DNA from: an uncultured Atopobiaceae bacterium
GTDB taxonomy: Bacteria > Actinomycetota > Coriobacteriia > Coriobacteriales > Atopobiaceae
Assembly (NCBI GenBank): GCA_944321515.1
Contig: CALULO010000007.1
Location: 42,413-106,412, forward strand
Length of the DNA: 64,000 nt
Direction: 5' to 3'
The notes under the pieces are model-generated. The model saw only the letters and a program-made list of their open reading frames with translations, was not told where the DNA came from and ran no database searches. This document shows, piece by piece, positions 8,840 through 20,135 of this stretch. Each line of letters begins with the position of its first letter. The first letter of the stretch is position 1. The translations under genes were made by a program, and so were the position numbers.

Positions 8840-8865
8840 GGCTCCTCCTCCGACGTCACGTTACA

Positions 8866-8901
8866 AAAGAGGGGGAAGGGACGCTTGGTCCCCTCCCCCG
8901 T
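8866..8901 (-). terminator. Intrinsic terminator after ppdK
   Basis: 12-bp stem (8871-8882 with 8888-8899) with one G-U pair and a 5-base loop, followed on the minus strand by TCTTTTGT. Placed 28 bases after the ppdK stop; separates ppdK from the dGTPase-like gene. Confidence 0.88.
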
Positions 8902-8926
8902 CTTGAGGCGATGCTCTCAGGCGCCC

Positions 8927-11686
<2,760 letters not shown>

Positions 11687-11780
11687 GTTCTCCCCTTGCT
11701 TTCTTGAGTTCCTGACGCGCCTGCCCGGCGCGCCCCTACAAGACGTGCGCGGAGCGCTTGGCTCACGCGGCACCTTGGTC

Positions 11781-11808
11781 ATGGTAACAACCGTCAAATC
11801 GGCAACAA
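11781..11808 (-). promoter_or_regulatory. Possible promoter of ppdK
   Basis: Minus-strand -35-like TTGTTG (11803-11808), 16-bp spacer, -10-like TACCAT (11781-11786) in an AT-richer stretch. It would give a leader of about 90 bases. The same TACCAT hexamer stands upstream of obgE, aroF and trpS. Confidence 0.4.
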
Positions 11809-11859
11809 GGAACTTTTGGTTATTCGGTTAGGGCGATTAGGTAAGCGGTGAGCTGCAAA

Positions 11860-11896
11860 AAATAGTGGGGCCGAGCGTGCGTGCCCGGCCCCACTG
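11860..11896 (-). terminator. Intrinsic terminator after the half-length PDRP gene
   Basis: 10-bp stem AGTGGGGCCG/CGGCCCCACT (11864-11873 with 11886-11895), 12-base loop, followed on the minus strand by a run of T (TATTTTTTG). It closes the glyQ-glyS-PDRP unit and shows that no second half of the PDRP gene is expected downstream. Confidence 0.9.
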
Positions 11897-11923
11897 GTAG
11901 TAGCATGTGAACTGATTTGGTTC

Positions 11924-12325
11924 TTACTGAACCGTGCTCTCCTCCTTGTACACGGCGCCGATGGCGCGCGTGGGCTCCTCGCCCGTGAGCGTGGAGATGA
12001 CCGTCACGGCCGGGCCGAGCAAGTCGATGGAGGGGATGCCGCGGCGGTCGAGCTCGCGACGGATCTCCCTGCGCAGGATGCCGTTCGCAAACGTGTGGAA
12101 CACAGCGCTCGGGCGATCAGGGTCGAAGTTCTCGTCAAAGTAGGCGCGCACGGTCTCGACGTCCTTCACGTTGGAAAGGCGCTTGATTTCCACGGAGCCG
12201 TCGCCGAACTGAGCGGCAGCGGCCATGACCACGGTGTTGGCGGTCTCACCGCGCGAGTCGGAGAGAACGTAAATCAGAGGGATGACCTGTCCGAAGACGT
12301 CATCATCCAGATCAAGCTTGGCCAT
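11924..12325 (-). CDS. Half-length PPDK regulatory protein homologue (N-terminal domain only, no P-loop)
   Basis: Resembles the N-terminal half of the DUF299 bifunctional regulator that phosphorylates and dephosphorylates the Thr near the catalytic His of PPDK. 133 aa against about 270 for the family. Visible family features: IYVLSDSRGETAN (residues 18-30), SAVFHTFANGILRREIRRELD, IPSIDLLGPAV and LTGEEPTRAIGAVYK. The nucleotide-binding half, with its GVSRTSKTP-type P-loop, is absent: the frame stops at TVQ and a strong terminator follows within 60 bases. AGGAGG fits ATG 12325. The gene lies 63 bases after glyS and next to ppdK, its expected target. Alternatives are a decayed remnant or a stand-alone sensor domain. 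The family match is from memory of motifs. Confidence 0.7.
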   Translation of the reverse strand: MAKLDLDDDVFGQVIPLIYVLSDSRGETANTVVMAAAAQFGDGSVEIKRLSNVKDVETVRAYFDENFDPDRPSAVFHTFANGILRREIRRELDRRGIPSIDLLGPAVTVISTLTGEEPTRAIGAVYKEESTVQ

Positions 12326-12388
12326 AGCGAGTCCTCCTGTACCTCTTCTGGCGAAATGTGGGGGGCTCCCGCCCCGCTCCACCCTATC

Positions 12389-14488
12389 CTACTTCTTGCG
12401 GGAGAGCGCTCCGATGTTGGCAACCCCCACGAAGACTTCAACGAAGCGGTTGAGAAGCCTGAGGCGGTTCTCCCTTACCGCAGTATCCTCGTCCATGACA
12501 AGGACGTCGTCAAAGAATCGGTCGATGGGCGCCTTGAGTTCGGCAAGGGCGGCGATGGCTCCCGCGAAGTCGTGGGCGTCGAGGGCCGCGCCGACGCGCG
12601 CGGACCCAGTGTCACAGGCCTGGAGCAGAGCGCGCTCGGCCTCACCGAGCAGGGGCTCGTTGACAGACGTGCCGAGGGTGGGGTCAGCGAGGTGCGCGGC
12701 GCGGGAGTAGGCCTGGGCGAGGTCCTCGAAGGTCGAGCGGTCCTTGGCGCGGGCGTCCTCGAGGGCGTGCGCACGGGCGAGGAACTCGCCGGGGTCAATC
12801 ACGCCCACGGAGCTCACCGCCTCGACGGTGTCGGGCGAGACGCCCTCGTCGCGTGCGATGGAGCCGAGGCGCCCGAGGAAGAAGGCCCTGACGCCCTCGA
12901 GCGTCTTCTCGCGGTCAAAGGAGAGCCCCTGCGCGCCATAGGCGTCGAGGGACGCACCGATGAGCTCGTCGAGGGCGTCGGCGGGCGCGTCACGCAGCAT
13001 GGCGATCACGCCGATTGCGCTGCGGCGCACGGCAAAGGGGTCAGAGGAGCCTGTCGGCGGCTGGTCGATGGCGAACATCCCGCAGATGGTGTCGAGCTTG
13101 TCAGAGACGGCGACAGCCACGCCGACGGGGCCGGACGGGACGGCGTCGCCGGCGAAGCGCGGGCGGTACTGGTCGCGGATGGCCTCGGCGACCTCGTCAG
13201 GCTCGCCTGCCGCGGCGGCGTAGTAGCCGCCCATCACGCCCTGCTGGCTCGTGAACTCCACGACGGCCTGCGTGACGAGGTCGGCCTTCGCGAGGCGTGC
13301 GGCCCGCGCCGCCATGGCGATGTGCTCGTCATCGAGCTGGAGGGACCGGCGGGCGACCTCGGGGGCCAGGCGCTCCATGCGCTCGGCCTTCTGCAGCATC
13401 GTGCCGAGCTTCTCCTGGAAGGTGACCTCGCCCAGTCGGGGGAGATAGTCCTCAAGCGGGCGCTTGAGGTCCTCCTCGTAGAAGAACTTGGCGTCGTCGA
13501 GACGGGCGCGCACCACGCGCTCGTTGCCGTCGACGACGCGCTCGCCGTTCTCCGGGCGGGTGTTGGAGACGATCACGAACTCGCGGGTAAGGTTGCCCTC
13601 GGCGTCGTAGATCGGGAAGTAGCGCTGGTTGGAGAGCATGGACTCGCAGATGATCTCGTGCGGGACCTCGAGGAACTCCTCGTCGAAGGTGCCCACGAGC
13701 ACCGTCGGCCACTCGCAGAGGTTCACGACCTCGTCAAGGACCTTCTTCGGCGTGTCAACGCGCGCCCCGCCGCGCTCCGCCTCAACGGCCGCGATGCCCT
13801 CGGCGATGACGGCGCGACGGCGCTCCTCGCAGAGCACCCCGGCGGACTCGAGGGTCGACTCGTAGGCGGCGGGCTCGCTCACCACGTGCTCGCCAGGGCC
13901 CAGGACGCGGTGGCCGCGGGTCGTGTTGCCGCTCGTGACGTCGGCGTAGCGAACGGGCACCACCTCGCTGCCGAGAAGTGCGCAGATCCAGCGGATCGGC
14001 CGCACGAAGGTCTGGTGCTCGGAGCCCCAGCGCTGGCTGCGGTAGTTGGGCCACTCGAGCGCGCCGATGACGTGCTCCGAGAGCCCCGACAGGATCGGCA
14101 TGGCCGGGGCCGAGGGAACGCTGCGCTCGGCGAAGACATATTCACGCCCGTCGTCGTCGACCCGGCGGACGAGGTCCGCGGCGGTCGCGCCGAACTTGCG
14201 TGCAAAGCCCTCGGCCGCCTTGGTCGGGGCTCCGGACTCGTCGAAGGCGATCGAGGCGGCCGGCCCGCGGCGCACCTCGTGCACCTCCTCGGTCCGGCAG
14301 GCGACGTCCTCGATGATGACGGCGAGACGGCGCGGGGTGGAGAGCACGCGCGCAGGACCGTGGGCAAGCCCCGCCTCGTCGAGGCCGCGCGTCACGAGCG
14401 GCCCAAGCTGCTTGACGGCGTTCATGAGCGGAGCCGAGGGCATCTCCTCGGTCCCGATCTCCAGCAGGAAGTCACGGGTCTCGGCCAT
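12389..14488 (-). CDS. glyS: Glycyl-tRNA synthetase beta subunit
   Basis: Beta subunit of the alpha2beta2 glycyl-tRNA synthetase; it binds tRNA(Gly). 699 aa, normal length. Family features: LLEIGTEEMPSAPL at the N-terminus, FVRPIRWICALLGSEVVP, the repeated EVPHEIICESMLSNQRYFP, FYEEDLKRPLEDYLPRL, and the HD-like stretch with DKLDTICGMFAI and DPFAVRRSAIGVI. The C-terminus holds the anticodon-binding-like domain with FFDDVLVMDED and NRLRLLNRF. The ATG directly follows the glyQ stop with no spacing. Confidence 0.97.
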   Translation of the reverse strand: MAETRDFLLEIGTEEMPSAPLMNAVKQLGPLVTRGLDEAGLAHGPARVLSTPRRLAVIIEDVACRTEEVHEVRRGPAASIAFDESGAPTKAAEGFARKFGATAADLVRRVDDDGREYVFAERSVPSAPAMPILSGLSEHVIGALEWPNYRSQRWGSEHQTFVRPIRWICALLGSEVVPVRYADVTSGNTTRGHRVLGPGEHVVSEPAAYESTLESAGVLCEERRRAVIAEGIAAVEAERGGARVDTPKKVLDEVVNLCEWPTVLVGTFDEEFLEVPHEIICESMLSNQRYFPIYDAEGNLTREFVIVSNTRPENGERVVDGNERVVRARLDDAKFFYEEDLKRPLEDYLPRLGEVTFQEKLGTMLQKAERMERLAPEVARRSLQLDDEHIAMAARAARLAKADLVTQAVVEFTSQQGVMGGYYAAAAGEPDEVAEAIRDQYRPRFAGDAVPSGPVGVAVAVSDKLDTICGMFAIDQPPTGSSDPFAVRRSAIGVIAMLRDAPADALDELIGASLDAYGAQGLSFDREKTLEGVRAFFLGRLGSIARDEGVSPDTVEAVSSVGVIDPGEFLARAHALEDARAKDRSTFEDLAQAYSRAAHLADPTLGTSVNEPLLGEAERALLQACDTGSARVGAALDAHDFAGAIAALAELKAPIDRFFDDVLVMDEDTAVRENRLRLLNRFVEVFVGVANIGALSRKK

Positions 14489-15379
14489 CTAGGCCACCTC
14501 CCCCTTCTCGGCGACGTCGGCGAGGTAGGCCTCGCAGCACGCCTTGGCGACGGCGCGGACGCGCAGGATGTAGTTGGCACGCTCGACGGCGGAGAGGGCC
14601 CCGCGCGCGTCGAGCAGGTTGAAGGCGTGGCTGCACTTCATCACGCAGTCATAGGCGGGCAGAGGCAGGTGCGCATCGAGGCAGGAGTGACACTCGCGCT
14701 CGTAGTCGTCAAACTTCCCCCGCATCATCTCAACGTCGGCGACCTCGAAGTTGTACGCGGAGAACTCGCGCTCGTTCTCCAGGAAGACGTCGCCGTACGT
14801 CATGGGCGTCCCGTCCGGCAGGTAGCTCCACACGAGGTCGTAGACGGAGTCGACGCCCTGGATGTACATGGCTATGCGCTCGAGGCCGTAGGTGATCTCC
14901 ACGGGCACCGGATCGACCTCGATGCCGCCCACCTGCTGGAAGTAGGTGAACTGCGTGACCTCCATGCCGTTGAGCCAGACCTCCCAGCCAAGCCCCCAGG
15001 CTCCGAGCGTGGGGCTCTCCCAGTCGTCCTCGACGAAGCGGACGTCGTGGTCGTTGGGGTCGAGCCCGATGGCGGCCAGCGAGCCGAGGTAGAGCTCCTG
15101 GGAGTCGGCGGGAGACGGCTTGAGGAGCACCTGGAACTGGTAGTAGTGCTGCAGTCGGTTGGGGTTCTCGCCGTAGCGCCCGTCTGCGGGACGCCGGCAG
15201 GGCTGCGGGTAGCAGGTGCGCCACGCGTCAGGCCCGAGCGAGCGCAGCGTCGTGGCAGTGTGGAAGGTTCCGGCACCCACCTCGGAGTCGTACGGCTGCA
15301 TGACGGTGCAGCCCTGCGAGGCCCAGTAGTGCTCGAGCTGGAAGATCATGTCCTGGAACGTCAGCACGGATTGGCTCAT
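14489..15379 (-). CDS. glyQ: Glycyl-tRNA synthetase alpha subunit
   Basis: Catalytic class II subunit activating glycine. 296 aa. Features: [24 protein letters not shown], motif 2 region [63 protein letters not shown] and [11 protein letters not shown] (motif 3). The gene starts 27 bases after lepB and runs straight into glyS. No T-box leader is possible in that gap, so glycine-dependent control by that route is not seen. Confidence 0.98.
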   Translation of the reverse strand: MSQSVLTFQDMIFQLEHYWASQGCTVMQPYDSEVGAGTFHTATTLRSLGPDAWRTCYPQPCRRPADGRYGENPNRLQHYYQFQVLLKPSPADSQELYLGSLAAIGLDPNDHDVRFVEDDWESPTLGAWGLGWEVWLNGMEVTQFTYFQQVGGIEVDPVPVEITYGLERIAMYIQGVDSVYDLVWSYLPDGTPMTYGDVFLENEREFSAYNFEVADVEMMRGKFDDYERECHSCLDAHLPLPAYDCVMKCSHAFNLLDARGALSAVERANYILRVRAVAKACCEAYLADVAEKGEVA

Positions 15380-15406
15380 GTTCGTCCCTTCTTCCCGCCG
15401 CTCGGC

Positions 15407-16000
15407 CTAGAGCGTGCCGGCGTGCGAGAGCGGCCAGTAGATGAAAAGCACCCTCGATGTTACGTCATCGACGGAGACGGGGCCAAAGAAGCGCGAGTCC
15501 TTGGAGTTGGTGCGGTTGTCCCCCATGACCCAGACCGTCCCCTCCGGCACCGTGTAGGGATAGGTGATGCCCGCCGAGCCCGCGAGGCCCGAGAGCGAGT
15601 CTGTGCGCTCGGGCTCGCCGGTGGCCGAATCAATGCGCACGTAGGGCTCCTCGAGCGCCTCGCCGTCTACGTAGACCACGCCGTCGCGCAGGTCGATAGT
15701 CTGCCCGCCCACGGCCACGACGCGCTTGACGAGCGTCTCGCCCACGGCGAGCGGGCTGTCGAAGGTCACGACGTCGCCAGGGTCGGGGCCATCCCAGGCC
15801 AGCGTCACGCGCTCGCCGAGGATGAGGTCCCCCTCCTGGATCGAGTCAAGCATCGAGCCCGACGGAACGTAGTAGGCGCCGATGACGAAGGTGCGCAGCA
15901 GAAGCGCGCCCACCACGCCGAGGACGAGCACCCAGACGAGCCAGAGATGGCTCTCCCCGCGCTCCTCGCGGGCGTCGGCCTCACCGAGATGGCGAGCCAT
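15407..16000 (-). CDS. lepB: Signal peptidase I
   Basis: Membrane serine protease that cleaves Sec and Tat signal peptides. 197 aa. One N-terminal membrane segment (about residues 21-42, WLVWVLVLGVVGALLLRTFVI), then the Ser motif YVPSGSMLDSIQEGD, the Lys motif GETLVKRVVAVGGQ, and the box E motif GDNRTNSKDSRFFGPV. ATG 16000 was preferred over far upstream starts since GGGGAGGG precedes it and the anchor sits near the N-terminus. It overlaps the trmD 3' end by 20 bases. Presence of lepB at this place in the rpsP operon, where rplS often stands, is notable. Confidence 0.95.
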   Translation of the reverse strand: MARHLGEADAREERGESHLWLVWVLVLGVVGALLLRTFVIGAYYVPSGSMLDSIQEGDLILGERVTLAWDGPDPGDVVTFDSPLAVGETLVKRVVAVGGQTIDLRDGVVYVDGEALEEPYVRIDSATGEPERTDSLSGLAGSAGITYPYTVPEGTVWVMGDNRTNSKDSRFFGPVSVDDVTSRVLFIYWPLSHAGTL

Positions 16001-16751
16001 GGCCCTCCCCTTCCTCTGCGAGCCCGGCGCGGACGCGGAGAGCGAGCTCGCGCTCCGCGTCGGTAAGCTCAGCGCTTCCGAGCAGGTCCGGTCGCCAGCG
16101 TGCCGTTCTCTCAACAGAGCTCGCCCTGCGCCAGGCGTCCACCTTGGCGTGGTCCCCGGAGAGCAGGACCTCGGGAACCCCCATGCCGCGAAAGTCAGCG
16201 GGTCGCGTGTACTGGGCGTACTCAAGCAGCCCGGAGGGTGAGAAGGACTCGTCAACGGCGCTCATGTCGTCCCCGAGGGCGCCGGGGAGGAGCCGAACGA
16301 CGGAGTCGATGACCACGAGCGCCGCGAGCTCGCCGCCCGTGAGCACGTAGTCCCCGACGCAGAGCACCTCGTCGGCGAGCGAGTAGACGCGCTCGTCCAT
16401 CCCCTCGTAGCGGCCGCAGACAAACAGAAGCCGCTCCTCCTGGGCAAGCCGCTCGGCGGCGCGCTCGTCGAATGGCGTGCCGCACGGAGAGAAGAGCACC
16501 ACGTGAGGACGCACCTCCCCACGGGCGGAGAGGTCCTCGACGGCCTCGAAGATGGGCCCGGGCTTCATGAGCATGCCCTGCCCCCCGCCAAAGGGCGCGT
16601 CGTCCACGGTGCGGTGGCGGTCGTGGGTCCACTCGCGCAGGTCGTGTGCGGCGAACTCAAAGACGCCGGAGCGGCGCGCGCGGCCGAGGACGGAGGCGTT
16701 GAGATACGGGTCGAAGACCTCCGGTATGACGGAGACTGCCTCGAAGATCAT
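15981..16751 (-). CDS. trmD: tRNA (guanine-37-N1)-methyltransferase TrmD
   Basis: SAM-dependent knotted (SPOUT) methyltransferase making m1G37 next to the anticodon. 256 aa. Signature segments: DDAPFGGGQGMLMKPGPIFEA, VVLFSPCGTPFDERAAE, LLFVCGRYEGMDERV, VGDYVLTGGELAALVVIDSVVRLLPG and the DESFSPSGLLEYAQYTRP tail. ATG 16751 overlaps the rimM stop (ATGA) and is taken over an upstream TTG/GTG in the same frame because homologues start right at this MIFEAVSVIPE-like segment. Confidence 0.97.
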   Translation of the reverse strand: MIFEAVSVIPEVFDPYLNASVLGRARRSGVFEFAAHDLREWTHDRHRTVDDAPFGGGQGMLMKPGPIFEAVEDLSARGEVRPHVVLFSPCGTPFDERAAERLAQEERLLFVCGRYEGMDERVYSLADEVLCVGDYVLTGGELAALVVIDSVVRLLPGALGDDMSAVDESFSPSGLLEYAQYTRPADFRGMGVPEVLLSGDHAKVDAWRRASSVERTARWRPDLLGSAELTDAERELALRVRAGLAEEGEGHGSPSR

Positions 16752-17278
16752 CTGTGACCAGCGCCCTCCCACGTGAGGCCGGCCGGAACGCGTACGGGTA
16801 TGGGGCCCATGTCCGGGACCTCCCTAACCACGGCGTCGATGACGGGCAGGAGAATCTCCCCGAGCTGCCCGCTCACGACCCAGACGTCGTTAGCGGGCCC
16901 GCTCATCACCTCGACGATGGTGCCGAGCACCTCGCCGCGCCCATCGGAGACGAGCCGACCCACGAGACGTCCTGCGTCGTGCAGGGCGAGGTCGGCGGGT
17001 AGGTCCTTCACGCTGGCGAGGAGGTAACGCCCCACGAGGGCTTCCGCCTCGGTAAGGGTGCCGCAGCCGGAGATGGCCACGAGGTCGCCTGCGCGGTCGT
17101 CGTGCGAGAGTGCGAGGACTGTGCGCCAGCGCGGGCCGGAGAGCTCAGGGGGCACAACAGCCACCCTCAGGCCCTCGCGCACAAGAGAGGGAAGGCCGTG
17201 GACGGGAACCGTCACGACCTCCCCTTTCCTCCCGTGTGTCTTCTCCACACGGACTATGCAGCGATACGTCTCGCGCAT
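16748..17278 (-). CDS. rimM: 16S rRNA processing protein RimM
   Basis: Assembly factor for the 30S head that binds ribosomal protein S19. 176 aa. The N-terminal RimM beta-barrel holds VRVEKTHGRKGEVVTVPV; the C-terminal PRC-barrel holds GRLVSDGRGEVLGTIVEVMSGPANDVWVV and ILLPVIDAVVREVPDMGPIPV. The ATG lies 6 bases past the KH-domain gene, and the 3' end overlaps trmD by 4 bases, so translation of rimM and trmD is likely coupled. Confidence 0.94.
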   Translation of the reverse strand: MRETYRCIVRVEKTHGRKGEVVTVPVHGLPSLVREGLRVAVVPPELSGPRWRTVLALSHDDRAGDLVAISGCGTLTEAEALVGRYLLASVKDLPADLALHDAGRLVGRLVSDGRGEVLGTIVEVMSGPANDVWVVSGQLGEILLPVIDAVVREVPDMGPIPVRVPAGLTWEGAGHR

Positions 17279-17284
17279 GAAACC

Positions 17285-17575
17285 TTAGCCTATGACCTCA
17301 ACCTCGACCGAGGTGCCCACGCGCTGCCCGAGGGCACGCGCGAGGGTGCGGATCGCCTTGATGGTACGGCCCTTGCGACCGATGACGCGGCCGGCGTCCT
17401 CCTCGGAGCAGCTGACCTCAATCAGCGCACCCTCCTCGCCGTCAGTGACGTCGAGGGAGACTGCGCTCTCGTCGTCCACAAGGCCGCAGACGATGTACTC
17501 GACGAGGTCCGCCACGCGGTCGGAGGGAAGCTCCTGCTCCTCCGGCTCGACGAGAGCTTCGTCGGTGGTCTCCAT
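17285..17575 (-). CDS. khpA: KH-domain RNA-binding protein KhpA
   Basis: Small RNA-binding protein of the KhpA family, partner of KhpB in RNA chaperone activity and cell-shape control in Gram-positives. 96 aa; usual homologues are about 75-80, the difference being an acidic N-terminus. The KH fold ends with SEEDAGRVIGRKGRTIKAIRTLARA, where GRKG is the GxxG nucleic-acid loop. It stands between rpsP (10-base gap) and rimM, the standard place. ATG 17575 opens the domain; longer in-frame starts would run back into rpsP. Confidence 0.93.
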   Translation of the reverse strand: METTDEALVEPEEQELPSDRVADLVEYIVCGLVDDESAVSLDVTDGEEGALIEVSCSEEDAGRVIGRKGRTIKAIRTLARALGQRVGTSVEVEVIG

Positions 17576-17585
17576 GTGAGCCTGC

Positions 17586-17927
17586 CTACTCGGCGTCAGC
17601 CTCGGCCTCGGCAGCAGCCTCAGCGGCCGCGGCGGCCTTGGCGGCAGCCTTCTTCGAGACCTTGACCTTCTTCTCGACCTCGGGCTTCTCGCCACGGGCA
17701 ACCTCGATGAGGTGGGCGACGGCGTTGGTGGGCTGAGCGCCCTTGGCGATCCACTCGTCGACCTTCTCGAGGTTGATGTCGATCACCTTGGGGTTGGTCA
17801 GCGGGTTGTAGCGACCGACCAGCTCGATGTAGCGACCGTCACGCGGCATGCGGCCGTCGGCAACGACGACGCGATAGTACGGACGCTTCTTGGCGCCGTG
17901 ACGGGCCAGGCGAATCTTGACTGCCAA
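17586..17927 (-). CDS. rpsP: 30S ribosomal protein S16
   Basis: Small-subunit assembly protein. 113 aa with the family core [41 protein letters not shown] (about 2-45) and a Lys/Ala/Glu-rich tail from about residue 80 that is variable in actinobacteria. The start must be the TTG at 17927: it gives AVKIRLAR at the right place and GGAGG stands eight bases before it, while no ATG or GTG exists nearby in frame. A TTG start in a ribosomal protein gene is unusual. First gene of the rpsP-khpA-rimM-trmD-lepB run. Confidence 0.97.
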   Translation of the reverse strand: MAVKIRLARHGAKKRPYYRVVVADGRMPRDGRYIELVGRYNPLTNPKVIDINLEKVDEWIAKGAQPTNAVAHLIEVARGEKPEVEKKVKVSKKAAAKAAAAAEAAAEAEADAE

Positions 17928-18003
17928 TGAAAACTCCTCCAGACGTGCGGTGCGCGTGGCTATAGGTAGTTGGCCGCACCGCTTGGCCACAAAACAGTTA
18001 TCA

Positions 18004-18031
18004 ATCATACGACTCTTCAAAGTGGCCGCAA
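18004..18031 (-). promoter_or_regulatory. Promoter of the rpsP operon
   Basis: Minus-strand -35 TTGCGG (18026-18031), 16-bp spacer, -10 TATGAT (18004-18009). Predicted start near 17998, leader about 70 bases. It faces away from the response regulator gene. Confidence 0.6.
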
Positions 18032-18175
18032 GGTGCAGTTTTTGTGAACGTGTGCAAAGAAGCCCTGCGCCCGCAGCGGACGTTCAGATGAAATTCAGGG
18101 CCGGTGGGTAGGATAGCAGCCAGAAAGACCCAGAAGAGCCTACGCCCCGCTCACGCCATGATCGGAGGACTGCCC

Positions 18176-18850
18176 ATGAACGTACTTGTCGTCGAGGACG
18201 AGCGCAACCTCGCGGATGCGATTGTCCACATTCTCGAGGGGGACTCCTGCCGCGCCGAGGCCGTCTACGACGGCAGGGCTGGGCTGCGCGCCGCCCTGAG
18301 CGGCTCCTATGACGCCGTGGTACTTGACATGATGCTGCCGGGCATGGACGGCTGCGACCTTGTCCACGAGATGCGGCGCCAGGGCGTCTCGGTCCCGGTG
18401 CTGCTGCTGACCGCACGCACCTCCACCGAGGACAAGGTCAGGGGTCTCGACGCAGGTGCCGATGACTATATGACCAAGCCCTTCGAGGCCCCAGAGCTCC
18501 TCGCGCGCCTGCGTGCCATCACGCGCCGACGCGGGGACGTCCTCCTCGACGAGGTCACCTTCGCCGACGTCAAGCTCGACCTTGCCACGCACGACCTCTC
18601 CTGCGGCGACTCCTCTGTGCACCTGTCCGGCAAGGAGTTCGAGGTCATGAACATCCTCATGAGCTCCAACGCGCGCGTGGTCTCCAAGCAGGACCTCCTC
18701 TCGCGGGTCTGGGGCGACTCCGAGGCGTCGGAGAACTCGGTCGAGGCGTACGTCTCGTTCCTTCGCAAGAAGCTTGCTCACATCAGTTCCAAGGTGCAGA
18801 TAACCACGCTGAGGATGCTTGGGTACCGCCTTGAGGTCTTCGGCGAGTAA
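18176..18850 (+). CDS. OmpR-family response regulator
   Basis: DNA-binding response regulator of a two-component pair. 224 aa. Receiver domain 1-115: acidic pair EDE near residue 8, phosphoacceptor Asp51 in VVLDMMLPGMDG, Thr79 and Lys101 in MTKPF. The winged-helix output domain (about 125-222) has LSGKEFEVMNILM, VSKQDLLSRVWG and SVEAYVSFLRKKL. CGGAGG precedes ATG 18176. The sensor kinase follows after 10 bases. Target genes and signal are unknown; the output half resembles that of ArlR/CutR-like regulators. Confidence 0.95.
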   Translation: MNVLVVEDERNLADAIVHILEGDSCRAEAVYDGRAGLRAALSGSYDAVVLDMMLPGMDGCDLVHEMRRQGVSVPVLLLTARTSTEDKVRGLDAGADDYMTKPFEAPELLARLRAITRRRGDVLLDEVTFADVKLDLATHDLSCGDSSVHLSGKEFEVMNILMSSNARVVSKQDLLSRVWGDSEASENSVEAYVSFLRKKLAHISSKVQITTLRMLGYRLEVFGE

Positions 18851-18860
18851 GGGCACGGGC

Positions 18861-20087
18861 GTGCTCGCGCGCCTGCGCCGCGAGTTCATCGCCATCACCA
18901 TGCTTCTGGTCGGACTCGTGCTGGCAGGCGTGCTGGGCATTTCGCTGCTTTCCAACGTGCTCACCCAGCGCGACCACACCGCTGCCGTGCTTGACCGCGC
19001 CCTCGCCGGCAAAATTGACGACGCAGAGCTTGGCGACGCGACCGGCGAGCAGGGGGCCGACGTCATGCTCGCCATCACAATCGACCTGTACTGGGACGGG
19101 ACGACCGGCCTGCGCAGCAACTCGCTGCTGACCATCCCCGACGACACCCTCCAGGACGTGCTGCAGGAGGTGTTCACGAGCTCGGACGGCCAGGGAGAGA
19201 GCAGGGATTACCCCATCTCATGGAAGCGCTCGGAGCACCCCTGGGGCTGGCGCGTCGCGCTCGTGGACACCTACTCCCGTGACAGCGCCCTGCGCAGCCA
19301 GGCCGTGAACAGCCTCGTCATCTTCGTAGTCTCCATGGGCGCGCTCTTTGTCGTGGCCTACCTGCTCTCCGGGTGGGCGCTCCGACCCGTCGAGCGCGCC
19401 TGGGAGCAGCAGCGCCGCTTCGTCTCTGACGCCTCGCACGAGCTTAAGACCCCGCTTGCGGTCATTCTCGCCAACACCGAGATTCTCGAGTCCGACGGCT
19501 CCGTGCCGGAGGGTGCCCTCCGCTGGGTAAGGAGCACGTCCGAGGAGGCCGTTCACATGAAAGGCCTCGTGGAGGACCTGCTTACGCTCGCCCGGGCCGA
19601 CGAGCAGGAGGCTGCTGGCGGGCGCTCCCCGGGATCCCTCCAGACGGTCGACCTCAGCGCGCTCGTCTCCGGATGCGCCCTGGAGTTCGACGCCGTCGCC
19701 TTCGAGCGGGGCTGCTCGATTGAATGCGACCTCGTGGAAGGCGTGCGGGTGACGGGCGACCCCGAGCAGCTGAGGCGCGTTGTGCGCACGCTGCTCGACA
19801 ACGCGACCAAGTATGCAGACCAGGGGACCCCGGTGCGCGTCACGCTCGTCCGCGACGGCCGGCGCGCCGTCCTTACCGTCAACAACCGCGGAGAGACGAT
19901 CGCTCCGAAGGACCTCGAGCATCTCTTCGACCGCTTCTACCGCACCGACGACGCACGCGAGCGCCAGAGCTCGGGCGGCTTCGGGCTGGGCCTTGCCATC
20001 GCCAAGAGCCTCGTGGAGTCGATGGGCGGGCAGATTCGGGCGCGCTCGACCGACGGCGAGGGCACCACCTTCGAGGTCGCGCTCTAG
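18861..20087 (+). CDS. Sensor histidine kinase of the OmpR-family pair
   Basis: Membrane histidine kinase. 408 aa from GTG 18861, chosen because AAGGG precedes it; a TTG 42 bases upstream would overlap the regulator. Membrane segments at about 11-34 and 150-171 flank an extracytoplasmic sensor loop of roughly 115 residues with no recognised domain. HisKA follows with phosphoacceptor His193 in SDASHELKTPLAV. The HATPase domain shows the N box LLDNATKYADQG, ETIAPKDLEHLFDRFYR (F box) and SGGFGLGLAIAKSLVESMGG (G2 box). Signal unknown. It is convergent with dinB. Confidence 0.94.
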   Translation: MLARLRREFIAITMLLVGLVLAGVLGISLLSNVLTQRDHTAAVLDRALAGKIDDAELGDATGEQGADVMLAITIDLYWDGTTGLRSNSLLTIPDDTLQDVLQEVFTSSDGQGESRDYPISWKRSEHPWGWRVALVDTYSRDSALRSQAVNSLVIFVVSMGALFVVAYLLSGWALRPVERAWEQQRRFVSDASHELKTPLAVILANTEILESDGSVPEGALRWVRSTSEEAVHMKGLVEDLLTLARADEQEAAGGRSPGSLQTVDLSALVSGCALEFDAVAFERGCSIECDLVEGVRVTGDPEQLRRVVRTLLDNATKYADQGTPVRVTLVRDGRRAVLTVNNRGETIAPKDLEHLFDRFYRTDDARERQSSGGFGLGLAIAKSLVESMGGQIRARSTDGEGTTFEVAL

Positions 20088-20135
20088 CCGTCGCAGGCCC
20101 TTCCGTCAGCCGGCCGGGCCCAGGCCCGCAATGCC

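Noticed and set aside
11687..11923. A hidden second half of the PPDK regulator by frameshift
   Set aside because: Only about 240 bases lie between the two genes and they hold a strong terminator and the ppdK promoter region; no P-loop can be read in any frame.
12095..16066. A 1323-codon open frame on the plus strand opposite glyS, glyQ, lepB and trmD
   Set aside because: It is antisense to four genes with clear family matches and arises from high third-position GC. The product shows no domain and has a Val/Gly/Leu/Glu/Asp/His bias typical of such shadows.
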